A stretch of 41,143 nt of DNA. Origin: Actinomycetota bacterium (GTDB taxonomy: Bacteria > Actinomycetota > Actinomycetes > Nanopelagicales > Nanopelagicaceae). The notes beneath the pieces were generated by a model. It searched no databases, was not told the origin of the DNA, and saw only the letters and a program-made list of their open reading frames with translations. Both the position numbers and the translations under genes were made by a program. Within the stretch, counting starts at the first letter, position 1, and each line of letters starts with the position of its first letter. Location: assembly GCA_947463725.1 (NCBI GenBank), contig CANHRM010000009.1:1-41143 (forward strand), given 5' to 3'. Below, one piece after another: positions 1-8,415 of this stretch.

Positions 1-2465
1 CGCTTATTGCGAGTTGAGTGTTGCAGTGCAAATACAGTTTCTGGATCAAATAAGTGCGGTTCGCCATCGCGACGCCATTGGTATTCGCCACCAGTTGGTA
101 GACGTTTAGTACCAGGAACTTCTCCCCCTGGCGGATATGCAATGTGATGACGGGCAATAGTTTCTTGCGCAATGATGTCTAAACTAATTCCGCCTAAGCG
201 AGAAGTTGTGCCAACGAAGAATTCATCGACAACTTCTTGGCTAATACCAATTGCTTCAAAAACTTGAGCACCGGTGTATGAAGCAATAGTTGAAATACCC
301 ATCTTCGACATAACTTTGAGCACGCCTTTACCAAGCGCCTTAATTAAATTGCGCACAGCCTTTTCAGGGGCAATGCCGGTGATAACGCCTTGGCGAACTA
401 AATCTTCGGCTGATTCCATAGCTAGATATGGGTTTACCGCAGCTGCGCCATAACCAATAAGCAGCGCCACATGGTGGACTTCACGCACATCGCCAGCTTC
501 AACAACTAAGCCAACTTGGGTGCGCTTCTTCTCGCGAATTAAATGGTGATGAACTGCAGATGTAAGTAATAAAGATGGAATTGGTGCATCTTCGGCATCG
601 CCATCGCGATCAGAAAGCACAATTAAGTGAGCGCCATCATCAATTGCTTTGGAAACTTCGCGCTTAATCTCATCAATTCGCTTGCGAAGTGATTGACCAT
701 CGCCATTTACTGGAAATAGTCCGCGCACGACATAAGCCGCAAGTTCTGGATACTCATCATCAGCATTAACGTTAATGATTTTAGCCAATTCATCATTATC
801 GATGACTGGGAAAGCTAATGAAATTTGACGACAGGAAGCGGGGCCAGGATCAAGCAAGTTATGTTCTGGGCCGATTGATCCACCGAGAGAGGTCACTAGC
901 TCTTCGCGAATTGCATCTAGCGGTGGGTTAGTTACTTGAGCAAAAAGTTGCGAGAAATAATCGAAGAGCAAACGTGGCTTTGCCGAAATAGCCGCAATTG
1001 GTGAATCGCTACCCATCGAACCAAGTGGTTCCCCGCCACTACGTGCCATAGGCGTAATTAAGATTTTTAAATCTTCTTCGGTGTAACCAAAGGCACGTTG
1101 ACGACGGACAACTGATGAGTGTGGGTAAACAATATGTTCACGTGATGGCAGATCAGCTAACTTAACAATGCCATCTTGCAACCATTGTCCGTAGGTTTCA
1201 GCATCTGCCAGTGAATCTTTAATTTCATCATCTTCGATAATGCGACCGGCAGCGATATCAACTAAGAACATTTTGCCAGGTTGTAAGCGCCCCTTGCGAA
1301 CAATTTCTTCAGGTGCGAAATCTAGAACACCAACTTCGCTAGCCAAAACAACTAAGCCATCTTTAGTAACCCAATAACGAGATGGTCGCAAACCATTTCG
1401 ATCAAGCACTGCGCCAACTTGGTTTCCGTCAGTAAAAGTTACACAAGCTGGGCCGTCCCAAGGTTCCATAAGAGAGGCATGGAAAGCATAGAAATCTCGT
1501 CGCTTTTGCGACATCGTTGCATGATTTTCCCAAGCTTCTGGAATCATCATCAAAACTGAATGTGGCAGCGAACGTCCACCTAAGTAAAGCAACTCAAGTA
1601 CTTCATCAAAGGAAGCTGAATCCGAGCCTGACATTTCCACGATTGGGAACAAGCGCTTTAAATCCCCTGGAATCACATCGGATTCAAGAAGTGACTCGCG
1701 AGCGCGCATCCAGTTTCGGTTTCCCTTAACGGTATTGATTTCACCGTTATGCGCAATAAATCGGTACGGGTGCGCAAGAGGCCAAGATGGGAAAGTATTT
1801 GTGGAAAAACGAGAGTGAACAAGTGCCAGTGGCGATTTAACTCGAGCATCACTTAAATCTGGGAAAAATTCTTCTAATTGTCCGGTTGTAAGCATGCCTT
1901 TATAAACGATGGTCTGTGCTGAGAGAGATGGAAAATAAACATCTAGCGAGTGTTCGACTCGCTTGCGCAAACAAAAAGCTAAACGATCTAGTGCGATTCC
2001 GGATTCACCGTTGGCGCCAGCTAGGAATAATTGTTCGAACTTTGGCATAACGCCAAGGGCAGTTTTTCCGAGGGAAGATGAATTAATTGGAAGCTCGCGC
2101 CAACCAAGTACAACTAAACCTTCTTCGGCTGCGATCGCTGCAATTTCATTTTGGAAATCAAAACTTTGACCGATAAAGGCAATACCTGTTGCGTAACTTC
2201 CGGCAGCAGGTAATTTAAATCCGGCTACAGCTTGGTAAAACTCATCTGGAACACGAATCAATATTCCAGCACCATCACCGCTATCTGGTTCAGCACCTGA
2301 CGCGCCGCGATGTTCAAGATTACGAAGCGCAGTTAGTGCTTGAGCAACAATTTCGTGAGTGGCAATTTTATTTAGAGTAGCAACCATCGCAACGCCGCAT
2401 GCATCATGCTCGTTTGCTGGGTCATAAAGACCTTGTGCTGGTGGAAACTCTTTTGGGATTGCCAT
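1..2465 (-). CDS. gltB: Glutamate synthase large subunit, 3' end outside window
   Basis: Large subunit of glutamate synthase (GOGAT), which makes glutamate from glutamine and 2-oxoglutarate. About 821 residues are visible; the family is usually around 1500, so the rest of the FMN/synthase domain lies beyond the left edge. The ATG at 2465 is followed by a 22-residue propeptide and then Cys23 in HDACGVAMV, the N-terminal nucleophile of the class II glutamine amidotransferase domain after self-cleavage. [21 protein letters not shown] is the usual amidotransferase signature. The central domain follows, and the visible end ([14 protein letters not shown]) is the linker before the FMN domain. The frame is open throughout. 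The Shine-Dalgarno is weak. It follows the VIT gene after a 264-bp gap and probably has its own promoter. gltD is not visible. Confidence 0.95.
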   Translation of the reverse strand, partial: MAIPKEFPPAQGLYDPANEHDACGVAMVATLNKIATHEIVAQALTALRNLEHRGASGAEPDSGDGAGILIRVPDEFYQAVAGFKLPAAGSYATGIAFIGQSFDFQNEIAAIAAEEGLVVLGWRELPINSSSLGKTALGVMPKFEQLFLAGANGESGIALDRLAFCLRKRVEHSLDVYFPSLSAQTIVYKGMLTTGQLEEFFPDLSDARVKSPLALVHSRFSTNTFPSWPLAHPYRFIAHNGEINTVKGNRNWMRARESLLESDVIPGDLKRLFPIVEMSGSDSASFDEVLELLYLGGRSLPHSVLMMIPEAWENHATMSQKRRDFYAFHASLMEPWDGPACVTFTDGNQVGAVLDRNGLRPSRYWVTKDGLVVLASEVGVLDFAPEEIVRKGRLQPGKMFLVDIAAGRIIEDDEIKDSLADAETYGQWLQDGIVKLADLPSREHIVYPHSSVVRRQRAFGYTEEDLKILITPMARSGGEPLGSMGSDSPIAAISAKPRLLFDYFSQLFAQVTNPPLDAIREELVTSLGGSIGPEHNLLDPGPASCRQISLAFPVIDNDELAKIINVNADDEYPELAAYVVRGLFPVNGDGQSLRKRIDEIKREVSKAIDDGAHLIVLSDRDGDAEDAPIPSLLLTSAVHHHLIREKKRTQVGLVVEAGDVREVHHVALLIGYGAAAVNPYLAMESAEDLVRQGVITGIAPEKAVRNLIKALGKGVLKVMSKMGISTIASYTGAQVFEAIGISQEVVDEFFVGTTSRLGGISLDIIAQETIARHHIAYPPGGEVPGTKRLPTGGEYQWRRDGEPHLFDPETVFALQHSTRNK

Positions 2466-2496
2466 TAGGTTGTCGCCAGATCCTTTGCTACTAGTT

Positions 2497-2524
2497 GTCT
2501 TATGCCGCTTAAATCACGGGACAA
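2497..2524 (-). promoter_or_regulatory. Candidate gltB promoter
   Basis: On the minus strand TTGTCC (2524-2519) and TAAGAC (2502-2497) are separated by 16 bp, about 30 bp upstream of the gltB ATG. The match to sigma-70-type boxes is moderate. An AAGCGGCAT box, also present in the tandem repeat upstream, sits between the two hexamers and touches the -10. This is an inference only. Confidence 0.3.
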
Positions 2525-2678
2525 CTTTGGCCCTAGCTTGCTATTTCTCGATCTTCGAGATGGGTAAGGGTAGCAATTTAGCCTAAGAAAAGATAAGCCT
2601 GTTCCAATTTAATTCATGGAAATTGGTGTGATCTATGTCGGCAGTTCTTGCCCGAGAAAGATTCTTACTGGAGAGTTA

Positions 2679-2742
2679 GATGCCGCTTGTTATCTAGATG
2701 CCGCTTGTTATCTAGATGCCGCTTGTTATCTAGATGCCGCTT
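2679..2742. repeat. 18-bp tandem repeat, about 3.5 copies
   Basis: The plus-strand unit GATGCCGCTTGTTATCTA is repeated exactly at 2679-2696, 2697-2714 and 2715-2732, followed by a partial copy at 2733-2742. The right-hand copies include the last codons and TAG stop (2732-2730) of the VIT-family gene, so the array looks like amplification of that gene's 3' end into the space before gltB. The core ATGCCGCTT occurs once more, alone, at 2502-2510, near the candidate gltB promoter. The rest of the 2466-2729 gap holds two small dyads (2546-2560 and 2604-2626) and no convincing terminator. Confidence 0.95.
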
Positions 2743-3440
2743 AGGTGAGCGAAATGGCCGATCCCGGCAGTGATCGCCATGCCTAAACAACCGCCGATCA
2801 TCACTCGAATGGTGGGTTTCATAATTGCAGCACCTGATGAGCGAGCACTGATGATGCCGGTGGCTAGAAGACCAACCAAAGTAAACCCAACGATGCTGAT
2901 AGCCACTGCCCCAGCAGTTGGTGCAAAAGCTCCGGCAAATGGAATTAGCCCACCCATCGTGAAACTCAGCGCCGATGCAATGGCTGCTTGAACTGGACGG
3001 GCTTTAGTGTGTTCAAATTGGCCGAGCTCATCACGAAGATGTGCCTCTAGTGCGTCTTTCTCGTGCATTTGTTCAGCAACTGCGCGAGCCAGTTCTGGAG
3101 TCAAACCACGCTTAACATAAATTTCTACTAGTTCAAGAAATTCACCTTCAGGGTCTGTCGCCAAATGTTCAATCTCTAGCAAGCGATCAGATTCTTCGAC
3201 ATCATTTTGAGTACGTACCGAAACATATTCGCCCACTGCCATTGACATCGCACCTGCTGAAATTCCGGCAACACCGGCTGTGATCAAGAAACTGTCACTG
3301 ACCCGAGCTGCAGCTACACCAATCATTAGCGATGCAGTTGAAACTAACCCATCGTTAGCTCCGAGTACGGCGGCGCGCAACCAACCAGCACGATGTGTGC
3401 GGTGCTGCTGATTTCTTATGTAAACATCTTCTAGCGCCAT
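2730..3440 (-). CDS. VIT1/CCC1-family membrane transporter
   Basis: 236-residue integral membrane protein of the VIT1/CCC1 family, which in characterised members moves Fe(II) or Mn(II) across membranes. The N-terminal part (residues about 15-75, RAAVLGANDGLVSTASLMIG and SAGAMSMAVGEYVSVRTQ) is the family signature with two hydrophobic segments. A charged, Glu-rich cytosolic insertion (about 78-145), the metal-binding region in the family, comes next, then three hydrophobic segments (about 150-235). It starts at an ATG 9 bp after the lgt stop, so it is probably co-transcribed with lgt. Its last codons lie in an 18-bp tandem repeat that ends just past the TAG. The family call is firm; the metal is not known. 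Confidence 0.88.
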   Translation of the reverse strand: MALEDVYIRNQQHRTHRAGWLRAAVLGANDGLVSTASLMIGVAAARVSDSFLITAGVAGISAGAMSMAVGEYVSVRTQNDVEESDRLLEIEHLATDPEGEFLELVEIYVKRGLTPELARAVAEQMHEKDALEAHLRDELGQFEHTKARPVQAAIASALSFTMGGLIPFAGAFAPTAGAVAISIVGFTLVGLLATGIISARSSGAAIMKPTIRVMIGGCLGMAITAGIGHFAHLSGI

Positions 3441-3449
3441 ATTTGGATA

Positions 3450-4277
3450 CTACCTGATCTCAGCTGATTTCTGGCGAGCAAAACGAAGTGACATGGCGCT
3501 TGCAATGGCTCCAATGATCAGGGCTACCCATAGGTTTACTCGCAGGCCTAAAATTTTATTTGCCTCATCAATACGCAATGATTCAATAGCGAATCTGCCC
3601 ACGCAATAAAGCCCCACATAAATGGCAAATCCTTGTCCGGCCTTTAGCTTTGGCGTTAACCATATGAGTAAGACTGCGACAAATACACACCAAATTGATT
3701 CGTATAGAAAAGTTGGGTGGAAGGTTTCATATTGAAGATAGCCAATTGGGCGCTTTGCTAGAGGTATTTCAAGTGCCCAAGGTCCAGAAAATGGTTTTCC
3801 AAAAAGCTCACCATTAAACCAATTACCAAGGCGTCCGATTGCTTGAGCAAAGAGGATTCCAGGAGCTAAAGCATCAAGAAAAATCCGAAAACTTGGTAGC
3901 TCCAGATTAGTAGCTCGTTTACGGTAGGCAACCCAGGCAATTAGTGCGCCAAGTGAAATCGCGCCCCAAATACCTAAGCCACCTTCGTAAATTTTTAAGG
4001 CATCAATTAAGTGTCCATTTTTACCAAAGTATTGCGAAGGTGAAGTGATGACGTGATAAATACGTCCACCAATTATTCCGGCAGGTACAGCGTAAATTGC
4101 CACATCGGCCACTACGCCGATTGACTCTTCGCTGTTATTTGCAAATGCGCGGTAACGCTTATTTCCTAACCAAATTGCGATACCGACGCCAACAATTATG
4201 CAGAGGGCATAGAAATGAATCGTAAATGGACCAATTCCAATCGCCGACGTCGCTGGCGTAGGAATCGAGGAGAGCAT
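3450..4277 (-). CDS. lgt: Prolipoprotein diacylglyceryl transferase
   Basis: Transfers a diacylglyceryl group from phosphatidylglycerol to the lipobox cysteine of prelipoproteins, the first step of lipoprotein maturation, in the cytoplasmic membrane. 275 residues with about seven hydrophobic segments. Diagnostic motifs are GGRIYHV (about 70), YEGGLGIWGA (about 97), the Lgt signature AQAIGRLGNWFNGELFG (about 144-160) and HPTFLYESIW (about 188). The second-step enzyme lspA is also in this window. The position of the important E. coli His103 appears to be Trp (GIWG); I believe this is usual in actinobacteria but could not align it. It begins 3 bp after the DsbA-like stop and reads on into the VIT gene. 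Confidence 0.97.
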   Translation of the reverse strand: MLSSIPTPATSAIGIGPFTIHFYALCIIVGVGIAIWLGNKRYRAFANNSEESIGVVADVAIYAVPAGIIGGRIYHVITSPSQYFGKNGHLIDALKIYEGGLGIWGAISLGALIAWVAYRKRATNLELPSFRIFLDALAPGILFAQAIGRLGNWFNGELFGKPFSGPWALEIPLAKRPIGYLQYETFHPTFLYESIWCVFVAVLLIWLTPKLKAGQGFAIYVGLYCVGRFAIESLRIDEANKILGLRVNLWVALIIGAIASAMSLRFARQKSAEIR

Positions 4278-4280
4278 TAA

Positions 4281-4949
4281 TTAGCCTGCGATAGCTTTAG
4301 CAAAAGCTTCAGGACTAAAATATTGGGTATTGCGGTCAAGCTCTTTACCGTTTACAAACACTGTTGGTGTCGAATTAACATTTGCTTTTGCGCCAGCTTC
4401 GGCAACATTTTTAACCCAACCGGCATATCCGCCGTTATCAACACAAGTGGCAAACTTGGAAGAGGTTATTCCAATTGAAGCGCCGATACTCTTTAGGAAT
4501 GTTGCCGTAATTGCGCCGGCATTTTCAGCTGGTTGATTCGAATAGAACGCTTTATGGAAAGCTAAGAACTTATCTTCATCTGCTGCACAGGCTGATGCAT
4601 TAGCTGCCAATATCGACTCTGTTCCGAGGAATGAAAGTGTGTGATAAACAACTTTGGCTTTCTTCTCGGTAATTGCTTTTTCAAGAGTAGCGCCGTTAAT
4701 CGATTCAAAGCGGGCACAAATTGGGCATTGAAAATCTTCATAGACATCAATAGTTGGAACGTTCTTCACATCTGCGTTAAAGACGATTCCGTATCCATCT
4801 GTTTTCGAAACACTTGAAGGTGTAGCAGCCGTTGTAGAACCTTTTGAGCCGAAGTAGGAAAATGCAGCACCGACTACAACAACTAAGGCAACCATTCCGA
4901 TTACTAAATTGCGGGTGAACTTATCTCCGCCAGCTGAACTAGTTGCCAT
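4281..4949 (-). CDS. Membrane-anchored DsbA-like thioredoxin-fold protein
   Basis: 222 residues. A short cytosolic stretch is followed by one hydrophobic anchor (about 15-34), a Ser/Thr-rich linker and an extracytoplasmic thioredoxin fold (about 52-222). The active-site motif CPIC is at 75-78 in EDFQCPICARF, and the cis-proline is in STPTVFVNG near 195. This resembles the actinobacterial DsbA/DSBA_4-type oxidoreductases that make or reshuffle disulfides in exported proteins. Two further cysteines (near 119 and 169) may form a structural disulfide. It starts 4 bp downstream of the MauE/DoxX-like gene, a possible electron partner. The direction of the redox reaction in vivo cannot be read from sequence. 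Confidence 0.88.
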   Translation of the reverse strand: MATSSAGGDKFTRNLVIGMVALVVVVGAAFSYFGSKGSTTAATPSSVSKTDGYGIVFNADVKNVPTIDVYEDFQCPICARFESINGATLEKAITEKKAKVVYHTLSFLGTESILAANASACAADEDKFLAFHKAFYSNQPAENAGAITATFLKSIGASIGITSSKFATCVDNGGYAGWVKNVAEAGAKANVNSTPTVFVNGKELDRNTQYFSPEAFAKAIAG

Positions 4950-4953
4950 TTAT

Positions 4954-5451
4954 TTACTCTCCCTCGGATTTCGCTAATTTTTCTACTGCAAATCGAGTCA
5001 AAGGGTAGCGAAATAAATATAAACCTAACAATGCCAAGCCAGTGTCACGCAAGATTTCGCTCAAATACTTTGTCTGACCTGGTGCCACAGAGCCACCGCC
5101 ACCGAAACATCCGCAATCGATCGAGAGACCACGTGCCCAAGCCTGAGAGATTGCTGCGATAAAGAGCACCATCAAGGCGCCACCAAGCATCGCTGAAAGT
5201 CGTACGGCGATTCCGAAGACCAAGAGAATTCCCAAACCAATTTCAAACCAAGGTAAAGCGATACCGAAAAAATTAGCGACCGATATTGGTAGCACCTCGT
5301 AAGCACGTACCGCCATCTGAGATTTAGCGGGTGTAAAAATTTTCAACCATCCAGCTGCAAAAAGTACGCCACCTAAAATTAAGCGAGCCAGGAGTCCAAA
5401 CCACTTCCCATATTCACCCATTGCAAACTTGTCAATCAAATTTAGATTCAT
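4954..5451 (-). CDS. MauE/DoxX-like membrane protein
   Basis: 165 residues with four hydrophobic segments (about 17-38, 60-82, 86-104 and 134-150). The shape and the GLSIDCGCFGGGG loop (Cys113 and Cys115, before the last segment) match the MauE/DoxX superfamily, in which MauE is linked to disulfide formation in methylamine dehydrogenase maturation. The ATG overlaps the trpA stop by 4 bp, and the next gene is the DsbA-like thioredoxin, so the two look like a redox pair appended to the trp genes. A role in re-oxidising or reducing the DsbA-like partner is an inference from the CxC loop and the gene order. No VKOR or DsbB homologue is visible in the window. Confidence 0.82.
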   Translation of the reverse strand: MNLNLIDKFAMGEYGKWFGLLARLILGGVLFAAGWLKIFTPAKSQMAVRAYEVLPISVANFFGIALPWFEIGLGILLVFGIAVRLSAMLGGALMVLFIAAISQAWARGLSIDCGCFGGGGSVAPGQTKYLSEILRDTGLALLGLYLFRYPLTRFAVEKLAKSEGE

Positions 5452-6257
5452 CTGGCTTCACGAACTCCCTTTGCTAGCTCGCTTGCTAAATGCGCAACTG
5501 CAGCTAACCCGCTCTCTTCATCAGGAGCATCTTGAATCGCTTTGATAAATGCGGAACCAACAATTACGCCATCTGCAAATGCAGCGACCTCTTTGGCTTG
5601 TTCACGATTAGAAACACCAAGGCCAACACTAATTGGCTTATTGCTAACTTTGCGCAAGCGCGCAACTAGCTCGCCAGCCCCACTTGAAATTCCAGTTCGG
5701 GCGCCTGTTACACCCATCAAGCTAGCTGCATAAATAAATCCACCACATTGATCGGTGACTTTAACCAAACGTTCCGGTTTAGTACTTGGAGCTACTACAT
5801 AAATTGGATTAATTGAGCTGGTGTTTACTGCAGCGCGCCATTCATCAGATTCTTCAATGGTTAGATCTGGCGTAATAACTCCAGAACCACCATTGTCGGC
5901 AATTGCTTGTGCAAATTTTGCTGCGCCATATTTTTCAATTGGGTTCCAGTAAGTCATTACTACCGCAGCCACACCTTGTTCAGTTGCATGCTTAAGAGCT
6001 GCAAAAACCTCTGTTACGCCAGTTCCATTTTCCAGTGCCTGAGTTGCGGCTGCTTGAATAGTTGGGCCATCCATTACAGGGTCGCTATACGGGTAACCGA
6101 TTTCAATCGCATCTACCCCAGCTTTAGCGAGAACTTCAATTACTTTATGACAACCTGCTTGTGAGGGAAATCCGGCTGGAATGTAAGCGATTAGAGCTGC
6201 GCGATTTTCAGCACGAGTCTTAACAAATAGCTGATCAAGCTCCGTATTGGTGCTCAC
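5448..6257 (-). CDS. trpA: Tryptophan synthase alpha chain
   Basis: Splits indole-3-glycerol phosphate to indole and glyceraldehyde 3-phosphate, passing indole through the tunnel to TrpB. 269 residues, full length. The catalytic pair is visible as Glu52 in AIEIGYPYSDP and Asp63 in DGPTIQAA, 11 residues apart as in enteric TrpA. The phosphate-binding end (GLGVSNREQAKEVAAFADGVIVGSAFIK) is intact. The start is GTG at 6257, sharing one base with the trpB stop (TAGTG), which suggests translational coupling and matched amounts of the two subunits. The stop overlaps the MauE/DoxX-like ATG by 4 bp. Confidence 0.98.
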   Translation of the reverse strand: MSTNTELDQLFVKTRAENRAALIAYIPAGFPSQAGCHKVIEVLAKAGVDAIEIGYPYSDPVMDGPTIQAAATQALENGTGVTEVFAALKHATEQGVAAVVMTYWNPIEKYGAAKFAQAIADNGGSGVITPDLTIEESDEWRAAVNTSSINPIYVVAPSTKPERLVKVTDQCGGFIYAASLMGVTGARTGISSGAGELVARLRKVSNKPISVGLGVSNREQAKEVAAFADGVIVGSAFIKAIQDAPDEESGLAAVAHLASELAKGVREAR

Positions 6258-7459
6258 TAAAGTGGAATTCCAAAGTAGTCAGCTGCAGTCTGTACATCTT
6301 TATCGCCGCGACCCGAAAGATTAATTAACAGCGTTGCATCAGGGCCAAGTTCATTTCCCACTTGTAGTGCACCAGCTAGTGCATGTGCTGTTTCAATTGC
6401 CGGAATAATTCCCTCAGTTTTGCAAAGCAATGCGAAGGCTGCCATTGCTTGTGCGTCGGTAATCGCGCGATATTCAGCACGACCGATGTCGTGCAGATAT
6501 GCGTGTTCTGGACCAACACCTGGATAATCTAAACCTGCTGAAATCGAATGGGATTCAACGGTCTGACCATTTTCATCTTGCAAAACATAAGAGCGAGTGC
6601 CGTGAAGAACTCCGCGAGTTCCACCAGTAATTGTTGCTGCATGGCGACCAGTTTCAACTCCATCGCCACCTGCTTCAAGACCAATTAAGCGGACATCTTT
6701 ATCTTTAATAAAATCGTGGAAAATTCCGATGGCATTTGACCCACCACCAACGCATGCCAGAACTGCATCTGGAAGTTTTCCGGTTAATTCAATTACTTGA
6801 GCACGAGCTTCTTCGCCAATAATTTTGTGGAAATCACGCACCATGGTTGGAAATGGATGCGGGCCAGCAACTGTGCCTAATAAGTAATGAGTATTTTCAA
6901 CATTGGTAACCCAATCGCGCATCGCTTCGTTGATGGCATCTTTTAATGTGCGCGAACCTGAAGTTACTGGAACTACTTGTGCGCCTAACAATTTCATACG
7001 TGCCACATTTAATGACTGACGTTTGGTGTCTTCTTCGCCCATATAAACCACGCACTCGAGACCCATTAACGCTGCTGCAGTTGCGGATGCAACACCGTGT
7101 TGGCCAGCACCAGTTTCGGCAATGATGCGAGTCTTGCCCATGCGCTTAGTAAGAAGTGCTTGTCCTAAAACATTATTAATTTTGTGGCTGCCTGTGTGAT
7201 TTAAATCTTCGCGTTTTAAAATAATTCGGGCACCACCAGCATGCTCGGCAAAACGCTTTGCTTCGGTAATGATGCTTGGCCGACCGCTATAACTGCGATG
7301 CAGTTCGGTTAGTTCGGCCTGAAAAATCGGATCCTGCAACGCTGAGGTGTGTGCAACTTCGAGTTCTTCAAGTGCGCCGATCAACGCTTCTGGTACGAAA
7401 CGGCCACCGTAGGGACCAAAATGACCGAGGCCATCAATAACCAATTTCGCATCTAACAT
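6257..7459 (-). CDS. trpB: Tryptophan synthase beta chain
   Basis: PLP enzyme that condenses indole with serine to give tryptophan. 400 residues, usual length. Lys93 in [11 protein letters not shown] is the PLP Schiff-base lysine. The glycine-rich phosphate cup is [12 protein letters not shown], and the N-terminal [10 protein letters not shown] is typical of TrpB1, the form that pairs with TrpA. The start is ATG at 7459, 9 bp after the trpC stop. It ends inside the trpA start codon, so the alpha2beta2 complex is made from adjacent cistrons. Confidence 0.98.
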   Translation of the reverse strand: MLDAKLVIDGLGHFGPYGGRFVPEALIGALEELEVAHTSALQDPIFQAELTELHRSYSGRPSIITEAKRFAEHAGGARIILKREDLNHTGSHKINNVLGQALLTKRMGKTRIIAETGAGQHGVASATAAALMGLECVVYMGEEDTKRQSLNVARMKLLGAQVVPVTSGSRTLKDAINEAMRDWVTNVENTHYLLGTVAGPHPFPTMVRDFHKIIGEEARAQVIELTGKLPDAVLACVGGGSNAIGIFHDFIKDKDVRLIGLEAGGDGVETGRHAATITGGTRGVLHGTRSYVLQDENGQTVESHSISAGLDYPGVGPEHAYLHDIGRAEYRAITDAQAMAAFALLCKTEGIIPAIETAHALAGALQVGNELGPDATLLINLSGRGDKDVQTAADYFGIPL

Positions 7460-7468
7460 GGGGTAAGC

Positions 7469-8245
7469 CTACCTTTGGCCTAATAGTTCGCGCATCGCCA
7501 AATTAGGGTCGCCTACTTTAACTAATGCTTCGCCGACCAAAATCGCGTTCGCCCCATATTTCTGAGCAAATTCCACATCGCTACGCTGGGAAATTCCTGA
7601 TTCAGCAACCCGAATTAACTCAGCTGGTATCTGGGGCAACAGTTCAGCAAATGCTTTCGGATCAACTTCAAGGGTTTTCAGGTTTCGCGAATTTATTCCA
7701 ATTAGTTCAGGTTTAATTCCTAGAGCACGCTCTAGTTCTTGATGAGTATGAACCTCAACGAGTGCTCGCATACCTAACTCATTTGTTAGCGCTGCAAACT
7801 CATTTAATTGGCTATCGCTAAGTCCGGCCACAATTAATAGAACCAAGTCGGCCCCATGAGCCCGTGCTTCGAAGAATTGATATTCATCGACCATAAAATC
7901 TTTTCGCAAGACTGGCAATGTGACTCTTTTACGAACTGCATCAAGATCGGCTAAGGAGCCACTAAACCTACGACGTTCAGTTAAAACACTAATCGCACTA
8001 GCGCCAGCTTCTTGGTATTGCTCGGCAAGTGCTGCTGGATCGGCAATAGTTGCCAACGCACCTTTACTTGGTGATGAACGCTTTACTTCGGCGATAACTG
8101 CCATTTCTTGGGCTCGCATAATTGGTAAGCAATCAATTACCGGATCTGCACCAAAAGCCGCCGCTTCAATTTCACTTCGCGGAATTTTGCGTTCAGCTAG
8201 ATCTTCTTTAACGCCAGCAATGATTTCATCAAGGACACTCATCAC
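7469..8245 (-). CDS. trpC: Indole-3-glycerol phosphate synthase
   Basis: Converts carboxyphenylaminodeoxyribulose phosphate to indole-3-glycerol phosphate. About 258 residues, monofunctional, with no TrpF domain fused. The catalytic EVKRSSPSKG motif is at about 53-62, LRKDFMVDEYQFFEARAHGA follows, and VAESGISQRSDV binds phosphate. The start is either GTG 8245, overlapping the stop of the small upstream gene as GTGA, or the adjacent ATG at 8242; both couple it to that gene. The next step up, phosphoribosylanthranilate isomerase, has no trpF here and is probably done by the PriA-type HisA. Confidence 0.97.
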   Translation of the reverse strand: MMSVLDEIIAGVKEDLAERKIPRSEIEAAAFGADPVIDCLPIMRAQEMAVIAEVKRSSPSKGALATIADPAALAEQYQEAGASAISVLTERRRFSGSLADLDAVRKRVTLPVLRKDFMVDEYQFFEARAHGADLVLLIVAGLSDSQLNEFAALTNELGMRALVEVHTHQELERALGIKPELIGINSRNLKTLEVDPKAFAELLPQIPAELIRVAESGISQRSDVEFAQKYGANAILVGEALVKVGDPNLAMRELLGQR

Positions 8246-8415
8246 TGCGACTCGTTATCTTGAGTTGGGTCAATCCCTTGATCTTGTGCGTTCCAATCAG
8301 AAAGTTTATGTGGTTTGCGTTCATATCTAGCAGATAACTTCAGCGAACGACTTAAAAATAGAGTTAGTGAAACCACGATTACCACTGAGATTAAAATTTC
8401 AACGGTGCGATTCAT
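8242..8415 (-). CDS. 57-residue small membrane protein in the trp genes
   Basis: Short gene filling the space between trpE and trpC. Its ATG (8415-8413) overlaps the trpE stop as ATGA, and its TGA (8244-8242) overlaps the trpC start, so it sits in frame-perfect junctions on both sides. The product has one N-terminal transmembrane segment (about 5-22, rich in Val/Ile/Leu), a basic stretch ([16 protein letters not shown]) and an acidic C-terminus with [14 protein letters not shown], ending at residue 57. I recall similar small membrane proteins near actinobacterial trp genes, but the function is unknown to me. Basic residues after the helix suggest the tail is cytosolic. Confidence 0.8.
   Translation of the reverse strand: MNRTVEILISVVIVVSLTLFLSRSLKLSARYERKPHKLSDWNAQDQGIDPTQDNESQ

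Noticed and set aside
1517..2169. Plus-strand open frames opposite gltB
   Set aside because: gltB is open and well conserved on the minus strand; these are shadows with Ser/Pro-rich composition and no family resemblance.
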